Assembly (NCBI RefSeq): GCF_026167665.1
Contig: NZ_CP098740.1
Span: 3,472,001-3,536,000 of the forward strand
Source: Streptomyces drozdowiczii
GTDB taxonomy: Bacteria > Actinomycetota > Actinomycetes > Streptomycetales > Streptomycetaceae
Direction: 5' to 3'
Length of the DNA stretch: 64,000 nt
In this document: positions 26,672 to 35,738 of the stretch, one piece after another
How positions within the stretch are numbered: the first letter of the stretch is position 1
Layout: every line of letters begins with the position of its first letter
Program-made: the position numbers and the translations under genes
Notes under the pieces: generated by a model
Databases searched by the model: none
What the model was told of the DNA's origin: nothing
Seen by the model: the letters and a program-made list of their open reading frames with translations, nothing else

Positions 26672-27651
26672 CGTCAACACCCGGCACGACCCAGCACCCG
26701 GAAGTCTCGGAGATCTCCGACCTCACCGAGGATCTGCTTCCCGAAGCCCGAGCAGCCGAGATCCGCAGTCACATGGACTCCTGTGAGCCCTGTAGCGATG
26801 TCCTCGCTTCCTTGGAAGAGATCCGCGGGCTGCTCGGCAACCTGCCGACTCCCGAGCCCATGCCCGCAGACATCGCCGACCGCATCGATGCCGCTCTCGC
26901 CGCCGAGGCGCATGCTCATCGCGCGGAGCCGGATGCGGCAACCGATGTTTCACGTGAAACAGAGTCCGCGCACATAGCAGGGACCCCTCCCTCCCGGTCG
27001 CATGCGTCAGACCGACCGGCCGGATACGCGCGGGCGAACACGGGTCCGGGACGACACCCCGGGCGGAGGCGTCGCCGCACCACCCTGCTCGCCTCCGCAC
27101 TGGGAGCCGCTGCCCTGGTCGGCATGAGCGTCTTCCTGCTGCAGAACATCCCGGGAGCGGAGCGAAGCGACACCTCCGCCGCCGGCGTCAGCCAGGACGC
27201 GGGGGCCACAGCCCCGAAGAGCCGCTCGCAAGAGTTCTCCGCAGCCACCCTCAAGGACCGGGTACACACGCTGCTGGGCCCGAGCGCCGGCACAAAGAGT
27301 TCGCAGGCTCCCAAGGAAGAGGGGGAGGCGCCCTCCATCGGCTCGCAGTCCTCGCCCCAGTCCCGGCCCTCGCTCCAAGCGAGCCCCTCGGACTCCATGT
27401 CCCCCGACTCCCCCCTCCGGGCCCCCGCTGTCACCGTCCCCGCTTGCGTGGAAGCCGGCATCGGCCGGAACAGCCCGGCCCTCGCCATCGAGAGGGGCAG
27501 CTACGAGGGCACCGACGCGTTCCTCGTCGTCCTGCCCCATCCCACGGACCCGGACAGCGTTCAGGCGTATGTCGTCGACGCGGCCTGCGTAGGAGCCGAG
27601 CCTCCCGCCAAGGGGAAGTTGCTGCTGACACACGTCTACGCGCGCCCCTGA
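26668..27651 (+). CDS. rsmA: Anti-sigma-M factor (ZAS-type, membrane-bound)
   Basis: The 327-aa product has an N-terminal anti-sigma domain with HMDSCEPC (H35, C39, C42), the HxxxCxxC zinc/redox motif of ZAS anti-sigma factors. A basic stretch precedes a single transmembrane helix (about 134-153, LLASALGAAALVGMSVFLL), followed by a Ser/Pro-rich extracytoplasmic linker and a C-terminal domain of about 75 residues. It overlaps sigM by 4 bp, implying translational coupling. A perfect parS site lies inside the gene at 26947-26960. The symbol follows the mycobacterial RsmA. Confidence 0.87.
   Translation: MTSTPGTTQHPEVSEISDLTEDLLPEARAAEIRSHMDSCEPCSDVLASLEEIRGLLGNLPTPEPMPADIADRIDAALAAEAHAHRAEPDAATDVSRETESAHIAGTPPSRSHASDRPAGYARANTGPGRHPGRRRRRTTLLASALGAAALVGMSVFLLQNIPGAERSDTSAAGVSQDAGATAPKSRSQEFSAATLKDRVHTLLGPSAGTKSSQAPKEEGEAPSIGSQSSPQSRPSLQASPSDSMSPDSPLRAPAVTVPACVEAGIGRNSPALAIERGSYEGTDAFLVVLPHPTDPDSVQAYVVDAACVGAEPPAKGKLLLTHVYARP
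26947..26960. other. parS: parS site inside the anti-sigma gene
   Basis: Perfect GTTTCACGTGAAAC within codons for V-S-R-E-T of the anti-sigma factor, between the zinc-binding domain and the membrane helix. Confidence 0.92.
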
Positions 27652-27784
27652 GAATCGGGCCTGAAGCCACCCCGGCACGTCGGGAATGCATCCCCCGTAG
27701 GATCCGTTGGGTGGGGTGAGAGTCGTTGAACCGGCCCCAGTAGGCGTGGACAGTAGGCAGTCTGCAGAGACGAGGAAGAAACCC

Positions 27785-28750
27785 GTGAGCGACGTGCGTA
27801 ATGTGATCATCATCGGCTCCGGCCCGGCCGGCTACACAGCCGCCCTTTACACCGCGCGCGCCTCGCTGAAGCCGCTGGTCTTCGAGGGAGCCGTCACCGC
27901 CGGTGGCGCGCTCATGAACACCACCGACGTGGAGAACTTCCCGGGCTTCCAGGACGGCATCATGGGCCCCGAGCTCATGGACAACATGCGCGCCCAGGCC
28001 GAGCGCTTCGGCGCCGAACTGGTCCCGGACGACGTCGTCTCCGTCGACCTCACCGGTGACATCAAGACCGTCACCGACACGGCAGGCACTGTCCACCGCG
28101 CCAAGGCGGTCATCGTCACCACGGGCTCCCAGCACCGCAAGCTCGGGCTCCCCAACGAGGACGCCCTCTCCGGACGCGGCGTCTCCTGGTGCGCGACCTG
28201 CGACGGCTTCTTCTTCAAGGACCAGGACATCGCCGTGGTCGGCGGCGGCGACACCGCGATGGAGGAGGCCACCTTCCTCTCGCGCTTCGCCAAGTCGGTC
28301 ACGATCATCCACCGCCGCGACACCCTGCGCGCCTCCAAGACCATGCAGGACCGCGCCTTCGCGGACCCGAAGATCAAGTTCGCCTGGGACAGCGAGGTCG
28401 CCGGAGTCAACGGCGAGCAGAAGCTCTCGGGCGTGACCCTGCGCAACACCAAGACCGGCGAGACCTCCGAGCTGCCCGTGACCGGCCTGTTCATCGCCGT
28501 CGGCCATGACCCGCGCACCGAGCTCTTCAAGGGCCAGCTCGACCTCGACGACGAGGGCTACCTGAAGGTCTCCGCGCCCTCGACGCGCACCAACCTGTCC
28601 GGTGTCTTCGGCGCCGGCGACGTTGTCGACCACACCTACCGCCAGGCGATCACCGCGGCCGGCACCGGTTGCTCCGCCGCTCTCGACGCGGAGCGCTTCC
28701 TCGCCGCGCTCGCCGATGACGAGAAGGCCGCCCCCGCAGCCGCCGTCTGA
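27785..28750 (+). CDS. trxB: Thioredoxin reductase
   Basis: 321-aa NADPH-dependent flavoprotein that reduces thioredoxin. GTG 27785 is followed by [21 protein letters not shown] (FAD-binding GSGPAG at 11-16), the redox pair CATC (136-139) in [11 protein letters not shown], the NADPH-binding [12 protein letters not shown] and the C-terminal [23 protein letters not shown]. Length matches the low-molecular-weight family. trxA follows after 50 bp, and sigM with its anti-sigma gene lies upstream. Confidence 0.97.
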   Translation: MSDVRNVIIIGSGPAGYTAALYTARASLKPLVFEGAVTAGGALMNTTDVENFPGFQDGIMGPELMDNMRAQAERFGAELVPDDVVSVDLTGDIKTVTDTAGTVHRAKAVIVTTGSQHRKLGLPNEDALSGRGVSWCATCDGFFFKDQDIAVVGGGDTAMEEATFLSRFAKSVTIIHRRDTLRASKTMQDRAFADPKIKFAWDSEVAGVNGEQKLSGVTLRNTKTGETSELPVTGLFIAVGHDPRTELFKGQLDLDDEGYLKVSAPSTRTNLSGVFGAGDVVDHTYRQAITAAGTGCSAALDAERFLAALADDEKAAPAAAV

Positions 28751-28800
28751 CCCACGCCTCACTCACATCCCCACACACCCCGCGAAATTAGGAGGCCGCC

Positions 28801-29139
28801 GTGGCCGGCGCCCTGAAGAACGTGACCGACGACTCCTTCGAAGAGGTCGTCCTCAAGAGCGACAAGCCCGTGCTGGTGGACTTCTGGGCCGCCTGGTGCG
28901 GCCCGTGCCGCCAGATCGCCCCGTCGCTGGAGGCCATTGCGGCCGACCACGACGAGATCGAGATCGTGAAGCTCAACATCGACGAGAACCCGGCCACCGC
29001 CGCCAAGTACGGCGTCATGTCCATCCCGACGCTGAACGTCTACCAGGGCGGCGAGGTCGCCAAGACCATCGTCGGCGCCAAGCCGAAGGCCGCGATCCTC
29101 CGCGACCTCGAGGGCTTCATCGTTGAAAAGCCCCAGTAG
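28801..29139 (+). CDS. trxA: Thioredoxin
   Basis: A 112-aa thioredoxin with the WCGPC active site (W32-C36) in LVDFWAAWCGPCRQIAPSLEAIA and the cis-proline context SIPTLNVYQGGE. Start GTG 28801 has AGGAGG upstream. It is the last gene of the sigM-rsmA-trxB-trxA cluster and ends 20 bp before a parS site that overlaps the terminator. Confidence 0.97.
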   Translation: MAGALKNVTDDSFEEVVLKSDKPVLVDFWAAWCGPCRQIAPSLEAIAADHDEIEIVKLNIDENPATAAKYGVMSIPTLNVYQGGEVAKTIVGAKPKAAILRDLEGFIVEKPQ

Positions 29140-29159
29140 GGCAGAAGCTACTTGCGCTT

Positions 29160-29173
29160 GTTTCACGTGAAAC
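29160..29173. other. parS: parS site overlapping the trxA terminator
   Basis: Perfect GTTTCACGTGAAAC; its last 4 bp are the first bases of the terminator stem. Confidence 0.93.
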
Positions 29174-29203
29174 GGGCTCGTCCTCCTCAGGACGGGCCCG
29201 TTT
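29170..29203. terminator. Terminator between convergent trxA and GNAT genes
   Basis: A 15-bp stem with one G-U type position (AAACGGGCTCGTCCT with AGGACGGGCCCGTTT), CCTC loop, followed by a short T run. Confidence 0.87.
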
Positions 29204-29227
29204 TGCATGCGCCATTGAGCGCGCGCC

Positions 29228-29845
29228 TCACAACGGCCGCAGCGCAGGCTCCTTCTGTACCGCTCCCAGAAGCCGGTCCAGGGCCAACTCGACGTCTTCC
29301 TTCCAGGAGAGCGTCGTACGCAGTTCCAGCCTCAGCCGGGGGTGCACCGGATGCGGGCGCACCGTCTTGAACCCCACCGCCAGAAGGTGGTCGGCGGGCA
29401 GCACGCAGGCCGACTCCTTCCACCGGGCATCACCGAAGGCTTCGATCGCCTTGAAGCCCCGGCGGATCAGGTCCTTGGCAACGGTCTGCACCATGACCCG
29501 GCCCAACCCCTGCCCTCGGTAGCCCGGCATGATCAGCGCGGTCATCAGCTGAACGGCATCGGGGGAGACGGGGCTCGTCGGGAAGGCGGTGGCGCGCGGA
29601 ACGTATGCGGGGGGTGCGTAGAGCACAAAGCCGGCCGGCACGTCATCGACATAGACCACTCGCCCGCAGGAGCCCCACTCCAGAAGGACTCCGGAGATCC
29701 ACGCCTCCTTCTCCCGGTCGGATGTCCCGCTCTTGACGGCGGCCTCTCCGCTGACCGGGTCGAGCTCCCAGAAGACACAGGAGCGGCAGCGCCGGGGAAG
29801 GTCGGAAAGGTTGTCCAGCGTGAGCGGTACGAGCCGACGCCCCAT
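29228..29845 (-). CDS. GNAT family N-acetyltransferase
   Basis: The 205-aa product starts MGRRLVPLTLDNLSDLPRRCRSCVFWELDP and contains the acetyl-CoA-binding motif A MPGYRGQGLGRVMVQTVAKDL (around residues 108-127). The N-terminal CRSCVFWE segment with two close cysteines is conserved in this actinobacterial family. Substrate is unknown. It sits between trxA and parB on the minus strand; the parB terminator candidate lies upstream of its start. Confidence 0.87.
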   Translation of the reverse strand: MGRRLVPLTLDNLSDLPRRCRSCVFWELDPVSGEAAVKSGTSDREKEAWISGVLLEWGSCGRVVYVDDVPAGFVLYAPPAYVPRATAFPTSPVSPDAVQLMTALIMPGYRGQGLGRVMVQTVAKDLIRRGFKAIEAFGDARWKESACVLPADHLLAVGFKTVRPHPVHPRLRLELRTTLSWKEDVELALDRLLGAVQKEPALRPL

Positions 29846-29950
29846 GAAGGCTGTTCCTCACTTCTCTCGCCCACTGCGTCATGGACGGAAATGCCCTGCC
29901 AGAACGCATCGTAACCACCGCCGGATCAAGCCGACACCGTGACAGAGCAA

Positions 29951-29990
29951 AGGGCGGGCTGTATTCCGTAACCGGAAGCAGCCCACCCTC
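29951..29990. terminator. Terminator candidate after parB
   Basis: An 11-bp imperfect stem (AGGGCGGGCTG with CAGCCCACCCT) lies just past the parB stop codon. It has one mismatch and a 17-nt loop. Confidence 0.55.
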
Positions 29991-30007
29991 GCGTCGTTCG
30001 GCGCGTG

Positions 30008-31093
30008 TCAGCTCTCGTCGTCCTCGGCCGACTCCTCGGAGGCAGCGCGGTCCAGCACCCGGCCCTCGCCCGGGGCGAGACTGCCCAGGATGCGGTCCAG
30101 GTCCTCCATCGAGGCGAACTCGACGACGATCTTGCCCTTCTTCTGCCCGAGGTCGACCTTCACCCTCGTCTCGAACCGATCGGAGAGCCGCGTCGCCAGA
30201 TCGGAGAGCGCCGGGGAAAGCCGCGCCCCGGCCCGGGGGCCCCTGGCCTTCTTGGCGCCCGTGGAGCGGGAGCCCATCAGCGTAACGATCTCCTCGACCG
30301 CACGCACCGAGAGCCCTTCGGCCACGATGCGATGGGCCAGCTTGTCCTGCTCCTCGGAGTCGTCCACCGACAGCAGTGCGCGCGCGTGGCCCGCCGAAAG
30401 CACCCCGGCGGCGACCCTGCGCTGCACCGGAGGGGACAGCCTCAGCAGACGCAGGGTGTTGGACACCTGCGGCCGGGAACGGCCGATCCGGTCCGCCAGC
30501 TGGTCATGCGTGCACTTGAAGTCCTTGAGCAGCTGGTCGTAGGCGGCCGCCTCCTCCAGCGGGTTCAGCTGAGCCCGGTGCAGGTTCTCCAGGAGCGCGT
30601 CCAGGAGAAGCTTCTCGTCGTCCGTGGCCCGGACAATGGCCGGGATGCGCTCCAGGCCCGCCTCACGGCAGGCCCTCCAACGCCGCTCGCCCATGATGAG
30701 TTCGAACCGGTCGGTCCCGAGCTTGCGCACCACGACCGGCTGGAGAAGACCGACCTCCTTGATGGAGGTGACCAGCTCCGCCAGCGCGTCCTCGTCAAAG
30801 ACCTCACGCGGCTGACGCGGGTTCGGCGTGATGGAGTCGAGCGGCACCTCGGCGAAGTAGGCGCCGGCCACATCGCCCGTGAGCGTCGGCTCGGCCCCCG
30901 AGACCGGCGAGCTCGGCTCCGGCACGACGGGGTTGGCCCCGAGCGTGGCCACCTTGGCGGCCGCCACACCCCGCTCGGTGGTCAGAACGGGCGAGGAAGC
31001 CCCGGAACCGGCGGACGACAGCTGCTTCTCCTGCGGAGCGGCTGGGATCAGGGCACCGAGCCCTCGCCCCAACCCTCGACGACGCTCACTCAC
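30008..31093 (-). CDS. parB: Chromosome-partitioning protein ParB
   Basis: 361 aa from GTG 31093, with GGAGGGG upstream. ParB/Spo0J loads on parS, uses CTP to clamp and slide on DNA, and organises the origin region during sporulation septation. The N-terminus RRRGLGRGLGALIP is the ParA-activating basic stretch. The CTPase domain has ITPNPRQPREVFDEDALAELV and the GERRWRACREAG box; the helix-turn-helix region is THDQLADRIGRSRPQVSNTLRLL. The GTG overlaps the parA stop (GTGA), so translation is coupled. Seven parS sites are present in this window. Confidence 0.97.
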   Translation of the reverse strand: MSERRRGLGRGLGALIPAAPQEKQLSSAGSGASSPVLTTERGVAAAKVATLGANPVVPEPSSPVSGAEPTLTGDVAGAYFAEVPLDSITPNPRQPREVFDEDALAELVTSIKEVGLLQPVVVRKLGTDRFELIMGERRWRACREAGLERIPAIVRATDDEKLLLDALLENLHRAQLNPLEEAAAYDQLLKDFKCTHDQLADRIGRSRPQVSNTLRLLRLSPPVQRRVAAGVLSAGHARALLSVDDSEEQDKLAHRIVAEGLSVRAVEEIVTLMGSRSTGAKKARGPRAGARLSPALSDLATRLSDRFETRVKVDLGQKKGKIVVEFASMEDLDRILGSLAPGEGRVLDRAASEESAEDDES

Positions 31094-32217
31094 TGGATCC
31101 CCTCCGAATTGCTCTGCTGACTGATCGAACCGCCCGTGTGGGCGTGCTGTCCCTCGTAGTGCACCCCAACCCCTCGCAGCGCGATCTCGCGAGCTGCTTC
31201 GAGGTAGGACAGCGACCCACTGGACCCGGGGTCGTACGTGAGCACGGTCTGCCCGTAACTCGGTGCCTCGGAGATGCGGACCGACCGGGGGATGCTGGTC
31301 CTCAGCACCTCCTTGCCGAAGTGGCTGCGAACCTCCTCCGCCACCTGGGACGCCAGCCGGGTCCGGCCGTCGTACATGGTGAGCAGGATGGTCGAGACAT
31401 GAAGATCGGGGTTCAGGTGGCCCCGCACCAGCTCGACGTTCCGCAGGAGCTGCCCCAGACCCTCCAGCGCGTAGTACTCGCACTGAATGGGGATCAGCAC
31501 CTCCGCACCGGCCACCAGTGCGTTGACCGTCAGCAGGCCCAGTGAGGGCGGGCAGTCGATCAGGATGTAATCCAACGGCTGCTCATACGCCTGGATGGCG
31601 CGCTGGAGTCGACTCTCCCGCGCCACCAGCGACACCAGCTCGATCTCCGCACCGGCGAGATCGATGGTGGCCGGGGCGCAGAAGAGACCTTCGACGTCCG
31701 GGACGGGCTGAACCACGTCGGAGAGCGGCCTGCTCTCCACCAGGACGTCATAGATCGAGGGAACTTCGGCGTGGTGATCGATGCCCAGAGCCGTCGAGGC
31801 GTTGCCCTGCGGGTCGAGGTCCACGACCAGGACCCGTGCCCCGTGCAGTGCCAGCGACGCGGCGAGGTTGACCGTCGAGGTGGTCTTACCCACCCCGCCC
31901 TTCTGGTTGGCCACGACCATGACGCGGGTCTGCTCGGGCCGTGGCAGCCCCTCGCCGGCTCGGCCGAGGGCCTCCACCGCCAGCTGGGCCGCTCGACCGA
32001 TGGGTGTGTCGTCCATCGGCGGCGGTGTTTCACGTGAAACACCGTTCCCCACCGACTCGGTTCGGGGGCCGGGGACCGGATCGGTCATCGGCCCCGCGAT
32101 GTTGGCGTCGGACCGCAAGGATTCACTCTCCTCGACTTCAGGCTCGCAATGAGCAGAGCCTGTCATGGTTTCGGGGTCGTGAACCAGCGAGGCCCGCTCT
32201 TCTGTGGATGAAACCAC
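31090..32217 (-). CDS. parA: Chromosome-partitioning ATPase ParA
   Basis: About 375 aa. A variable N-terminal extension of roughly 95 residues precedes the deviant Walker A motif KGGVGKTT (about 106-113). Other conserved parts are VLVVDLDPQGNASTALGI, IDCPPSLGLLTVNAL and the C-terminal LGKE/EAPSYGQTVL segment. ParA moves ParB-parS complexes; in Streptomyces it forms filaments along the aerial hypha. The start is uncertain: GTG 32217 has GGAG about 12 nt upstream, TTG 32229 and ATGs at 32166 and 32091 are alternatives. The gene contains a parS site (32027-32040) and has a perfect DnaA box at its 5' edge. Confidence 0.95.
   Translation of the reverse strand: MVSSTEERASLVHDPETMTGSAHCEPEVEESESLRSDANIAGPMTDPVPGPRTESVGNGVSRETPPPMDDTPIGRAAQLAVEALGRAGEGLPRPEQTRVMVVANQKGGVGKTTSTVNLAASLALHGARVLVVDLDPQGNASTALGIDHHAEVPSIYDVLVESRPLSDVVQPVPDVEGLFCAPATIDLAGAEIELVSLVARESRLQRAIQAYEQPLDYILIDCPPSLGLLTVNALVAGAEVLIPIQCEYYALEGLGQLLRNVELVRGHLNPDLHVSTILLTMYDGRTRLASQVAEEVRSHFGKEVLRTSIPRSVRISEAPSYGQTVLTYDPGSSGSLSYLEAAREIALRGVGVHYEGQHAHTGGSISQQSNSEGIQ
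32027..32040. other. parS: parS site inside parA
   Basis: Perfect GTTTCACGTGAAAC in the variable N-terminal region of parA, where it encodes V-S-R-E-T. Confidence 0.93.
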
Positions 32218-32220
32218 TTC

Positions 32221-32229
32221 TGTGGACAA
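32221..32229 (-). promoter_or_regulatory. DnaA box at the parA start
   Basis: Perfect TTGTCCACA on the minus strand, exactly at the candidate TTG start of parA; a weaker TCATCCACA lies at 32202-32210. Confidence 0.6.
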
Positions 32230-32311
32230 CTCCGTAGCCCTAACGGGCCTGCGATGGGGAGGGCGGCCGCCTCATGACCGCGGCCGATGATTCCATGCAG
32301 CAGAGAACGAC

Positions 32312-32325
32312 GTTTCACGTGAAAC
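32312..32325. other. parS: parS site upstream of parA
   Basis: Perfect GTTTCACGTGAAAC in the 157-bp gap between rsmG and parA, about 95 bp upstream of the parA start, where bound ParB could affect the parAB promoter. Confidence 0.93.
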
Positions 32326-32374
32326 ACGATGCCTTCGCAGCGTAGCTACGGAGACACGACACTCCGCGCAGGGC

Positions 32375-33091
32375 TCAGCGGCGACGACGCGTCCGGCTGG
32401 TCCGCGCCGCCTTGGCTCGCTTTGCGGCGAACCTCACACCGCCCGGGCTCTCGCCGACCACCACGCGGACCACGGTGGACGTCGGGTCGACCACGCCCTC
32501 GCCGACATGCAGCACCTCGGTGTCCACCACACCCAGCTTGCTGAGCGCGGCCCGGGCACCGTTGATCTCTTCCTCGGCGGTGTCGCCCTTGAGCGCCAGC
32601 ATCTCGCCGTACGGACGCAGCAAGGGCACACCCCAGCCGGCCAGCCGGTCCAGCGGGGCCACCGCCCGGGCGGTCACCACATGCACGGGCTGCAGGGAGC
32701 CGAGGACCTCCTCGGCCCGGCCGCGGACAACCGTCACATGGTCGAGCCCCAGCAGCTCCACGACCTCCTGGAGGAAGTTCGTCCGACGCAGCAGCGGTTC
32801 CAGGAGGGTGATCTTCAGGTCCGGGCGCACCAGCGCCAGGGGGATGCCCGGCAGTCCGGCCCCCGACCCCACGTCGCAGACCGTGACCCCCTCGGGAACG
32901 ACCTCGGAGAGCACCGCGCAGTTCAACAGGTGCCGCTCCCACAGACGCGGAACCTCGCGCGGCCCGATCAGTCCGCGTGTGACCCCCGCGTCCGCCAGCA
33001 GTTCCGCGTACCGGACAGCCTCGGGAAAGCACTCACCGAACACTTCCCGGGCCTCGTCGGGCGCCTGGGGAAGCGCTACTTCCTCCGTCAC
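32375..33091 (-). CDS. rsmG: 16S rRNA (guanine527-N7)-methyltransferase RsmG (GidB)
   Basis: A 238-aa SAM-dependent methyltransferase modifying G527 of 16S rRNA; loss gives low-level streptomycin resistance and, in S. coelicolor, antibiotic overproduction. Motif I is [20 protein letters not shown], preceded by [20 protein letters not shown]. The GTG at 33091 was chosen because GAAGGA precedes it by 9 nt; ATG 33109 has no ribosome-binding site. The C-terminus is very basic (RTSRTRRRR). It lies between jag and parA. Confidence 0.95.
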   Translation of the reverse strand: MTEEVALPQAPDEAREVFGECFPEAVRYAELLADAGVTRGLIGPREVPRLWERHLLNCAVLSEVVPEGVTVCDVGSGAGLPGIPLALVRPDLKITLLEPLLRRTNFLQEVVELLGLDHVTVVRGRAEEVLGSLQPVHVVTARAVAPLDRLAGWGVPLLRPYGEMLALKGDTAEEEINGARAALSKLGVVDTEVLHVGEGVVDPTSTVVRVVVGESPGGVRFAAKRAKAARTSRTRRRR

Positions 33092-33155
33092 GGGGGACCG
33101 TCCTTCCATACCGCACTACGCACCATGGGTGGCTGTCTATCAGGCTGACAAAGAT

Positions 33156-33183
33156 CGGCCCCGTCTGCGAACAGACGGGGCCG
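33156..33183. terminator. Terminator between jag and rsmG
   Basis: A perfect 12-bp stem (CGGCCCCGTCTG with CAGACGGGGCCG) and CGAA tetraloop separate two minus-strand genes, so the rpmH-to-jag transcript probably ends here. Confidence 0.87.
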
Positions 33184-33199
33184 ACAGGTAAGGAGCCGG

Positions 33200-33709
33200 T
33201 CAGGCCGGCAGGACGACGACGAAGCGCTGCGGCTCCTCGCCCTCCGATTCGCTGCGCAGGCCCGCCGCGGCGACCGCGTCATGCACGACCTTGCGCTCGA
33301 ACGGCGTCATCGGGTCCAGCTTCACCGGCTCACCGGTGCTCTTGACCTCGTCCGCCGCCTTGGCACCCAGCTCAGCGAGTTCCGTGCGCTTCTTGGCCCG
33401 GAATCCGGCGATGTCCAGCATCAGACGGCTGCGGTCACCGGTCTCCCGGTGCACGGCGAGCCGCGTCAGCTCCTGGAGCGCCTCCAGGACCTCGCCGTCG
33501 CGCCCCACGAGCTTCTGCAGCTCACGCGCGGAGTCGCTGATGATCGAGACCGCGGCCCGGTCCGCCTCGACGTCCATGTCGATGTCGCCGTCGAGATCGG
33601 CGATGTCGAGCAGACCCTCGAGGTAGTCCGCTGCGATCTCCCCTTCCTGCTCGAGGCGGGTCAGGGTGTCGCTGCCCTCAACGGCCGTGGAGGTGGTGCC
33701 TTCCGTCAC
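33200..33709 (-). CDS. jag: Jag/KhpB-type RNA-binding protein (KH and R3H domains)
   Basis: 169 aa from GTG 33709. An acidic N-terminus is followed by a KH-like domain (about 60-110, ELQKLVGRDGEVLEALQELTRLAV) and an R3H-type C-terminus ending QRFVVVLPA, with LDPMTPFERKVVHDAVAA. Jag/KhpB binds RNA with KhpA and influences cell elongation in Firmicutes; in actinobacteria it is linked to yidC. It starts 14 bp after yidC ends. The full-length open frame extends upstream but overlaps yidC in another frame and is not real. Confidence 0.93.
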   Translation of the reverse strand: MTEGTTSTAVEGSDTLTRLEQEGEIAADYLEGLLDIADLDGDIDMDVEADRAAVSIISDSARELQKLVGRDGEVLEALQELTRLAVHRETGDRSRLMLDIAGFRAKKRTELAELGAKAADEVKSTGEPVKLDPMTPFERKVVHDAVAAAGLRSESEGEEPQRFVVVLPA

Positions 33710-33723
33710 GGATGGACTCCTTC

Positions 33724-34986
33724 TTACTTCTTGGACGGGTGCTTGGGCCGCTGCGGGCCCTTGCGCTGTCCGGACTTGGCTTGGCGTGAGGAGCCGGACG
33801 CGGCCTTGCCCGCCGGCTTCGACTTGTCGTCCTGCGCGGTGCTCTTCTTCAGGGAGGGCTTGGACGCCGACTCGCCGGAGTCGTCGTCCTTGGCTCCGCC
33901 CTGGTGGGCCGCACCGGTCTGGCGCTGTGCCTTCGTCTGCCGCTTGGGCTGCTGGCGGCGCTGCGGGGCCCCGCCCTCGGCCTCGGCGACGGCGGTGTCG
34001 CTCTTGACCACCGTGCCGTCCTCCTGGGGAGCGAGCCCCAGCTTGGCCAGTCCGACGACGAACTTCCGCTCGATGTCGTTGCGGTCCGGGCCCTTGGCCA
34101 CGATCCGCTTGACGGTGTTGCGACGGGTCCGGCCACGGACCTCGCCGTGCGCGGTGACGCTCTTCAGCACGCGTCCGAGGTACTGCTCCTGGGCCTTGCT
34201 GCCCGGCGTCGGGTTCTGGTTGATCACGTACATCTGCTGACCCATGGTCCAGACGTTCGTGGTGAGCCAGTAGACGAGGACACCGACGGGGAAGTTGATG
34301 CCCATGACCGCGAAGATCAGCGGGAAGATGTACATCAGCATCTTCTGCTGCTGCATGTACGGCGTCTTGACCGTCAGGTCGACGTTCTTCGTCATCAGCT
34401 GGCGCTGCGTGAAGAACTGCGAGGCGGACATCATGACGATCATGACCGCGGTGACGACCCGGACGTCGGTCAGCGAAGCGCCGAGGGCATCGACCTTCTC
34501 CGCGCTGTCCATGAACTTGGCGGCCAGCGGGGCACCGAAGATGTGGGCCTGACGGGCGCTGTCCAGCAGCGACTGGTCGATGACGCCGATCTTCTTGTTC
34601 GACGCGATCGCGGAGAGTACGTGGTACAGCGCGAAGAAGAACGGCGACTGGGCGATGATCGGCAGGCACGAGGAGAGCGGGTTGGTACCCGTCTCCTTGT
34701 ACAGCTTCATCATCTCTTCGGACTGACGCTGCTTGTCGCTCTTGTAGCGCTCCTGGATCGCCTTCATCTTCGGCTGGAGCAGCTGCATGTTCCGCGTCGA
34801 CTTGATCTGCTTGACGAACAGCGGGATCAGGCAGATGCGGATGAGCACCACGAGGGACACGATGGACAGACCCCAGGCCCATCCCGTGTCAGGGCCGAAG
34901 ATCGCCCCGTACAACTTGTGGAACTGGACGATGACCCAGGAGACGGGCCAGGTGATGAAGCTGAACAGACTGGCAATCGTGTCCAC
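33724..34986 (-). CDS. yidC: Membrane protein insertase YidC/OxaA
   Basis: A 420-aa actinobacterial YidC without the large periplasmic domain of E. coli. It starts with GTG 34986 and has about five transmembrane segments, including [21 protein letters not shown], with the conserved positively charged R in the hydrophilic groove, and [18 protein letters not shown]. The C-terminal 150 residues form a basic, Lys/Gln/Ser-rich ribosome-contacting tail. It overlaps no neighbour: yidD lies 3 bp upstream, jag 14 bp downstream. Confidence 0.96.
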   Translation of the reverse strand: MDTIASLFSFITWPVSWVIVQFHKLYGAIFGPDTGWAWGLSIVSLVVLIRICLIPLFVKQIKSTRNMQLLQPKMKAIQERYKSDKQRQSEEMMKLYKETGTNPLSSCLPIIAQSPFFFALYHVLSAIASNKKIGVIDQSLLDSARQAHIFGAPLAAKFMDSAEKVDALGASLTDVRVVTAVMIVMMSASQFFTQRQLMTKNVDLTVKTPYMQQQKMLMYIFPLIFAVMGINFPVGVLVYWLTTNVWTMGQQMYVINQNPTPGSKAQEQYLGRVLKSVTAHGEVRGRTRRNTVKRIVAKGPDRNDIERKFVVGLAKLGLAPQEDGTVVKSDTAVAEAEGGAPQRRQQPKRQTKAQRQTGAAHQGGAKDDDSGESASKPSLKKSTAQDDKSKPAGKAASGSSRQAKSGQRKGPQRPKHPSKK

Positions 34987-34989
34987 TAA

Positions 34990-35349
34990 TCAGGCTCCTT
35001 GAGCATTGGGCGAAGTCTCTGCGGCCGAACTCGGAGGCTCGGTGGCCGAACCCCCGGGAGGCACGTCAGCGGCGGAGTCCCCGCCCTTGCTGCCGCGTAT
35101 GGCGCTGCGCAGCAGTTCGTGCCAACGCGGACGTTTGCGTGGTGGTACGTAGTCCACGCCGCCGGGTGACCACGGATTGCATCGCAGGATGCGCCAGGCC
35201 GTCAGCGCCGTTCCCTTGATCGCTCCGTGCCGGTCGATCGCCGTATATCCATAGTGGGAACACGACGGGTAGTAACGGCAGACAGGCCCGAGAAGTGGGC
35301 TGATCGTCCACTGGTACAGCTTGATGAGAGCCAGCAGCGGGTACTTCAT
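34990..35349 (-). CDS. yidD: Membrane protein insertion efficiency factor YidD
   Basis: 119 aa: [20 protein letters not shown], then [18 protein letters not shown] and [15 protein letters not shown], the full conserved YidD core with its three cysteines. A disordered Ser/Pro tail of about 45 residues follows. The ATG overlaps the rnpA stop by 4 bp, so the two are translationally coupled. Confidence 0.95.
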   Translation of the reverse strand: MKYPLLALIKLYQWTISPLLGPVCRYYPSCSHYGYTAIDRHGAIKGTALTAWRILRCNPWSPGGVDYVPPRKRPRWHELLRSAIRGSKGGDSAADVPPGGSATEPPSSAAETSPNAQGA

Positions 35350-35717
35350 CGCGCGCCCCCTCCCAGCAGCCGCTGCAAGGCGGCGTCCAGGTCTCGGGCC
35401 AGCTGTTCATGGCCGGCGTCGCCCGCTCCGGGCAACGCTCGTACGACAACCAGGCTACCGGGGGGAAGCAGGGCGAGCCGTTCTCGGACCAGGTGGCGAA
35501 GCCTGCGCTTCACCGCTGTGCGGACGACCGCACCACCCACGGCTTTGCTGACAACGAAACCCGCACGCGGCGGGGGAACGTTCTCCCCTGGCACGTGCGG
35601 GTCGGTTGCACCGCTTCGTAGATGGACGACGAGGAGCGGACGACCGGCCCGGCGTCCTCGTCGTACCGCGGTCGCGAAGTCCTCGCGCCGCCTCAGCCGA
35701 TTCTCGGAAGGCAGCAC
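35346..35717 (-). CDS. rnpA: Ribonuclease P protein component
   Basis: 123 aa starting [27 protein letters not shown], with the RNR-type signature [21 protein letters not shown] that contacts RNase P RNA. With the RNA subunit it matures tRNA 5' ends. It is placed 21 bp after rpmH and overlaps yidD by 4 bp. Confidence 0.96.
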   Translation of the reverse strand: MLPSENRLRRREDFATAVRRGRRAGRPLLVVHLRSGATDPHVPGENVPPPRAGFVVSKAVGGAVVRTAVKRRLRHLVRERLALLPPGSLVVVRALPGAGDAGHEQLARDLDAALQRLLGGGAR

Positions 35718-35738
35718 GTCATGACGACCTGTACGCGA

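Noticed and set aside
33200..34882. A 560-codon open frame spanning yidC and jag on the minus strand
   Set aside because: Its first two thirds are the out-of-frame reading of yidC, with no conserved features; only the last 169 codons (jag) are real.
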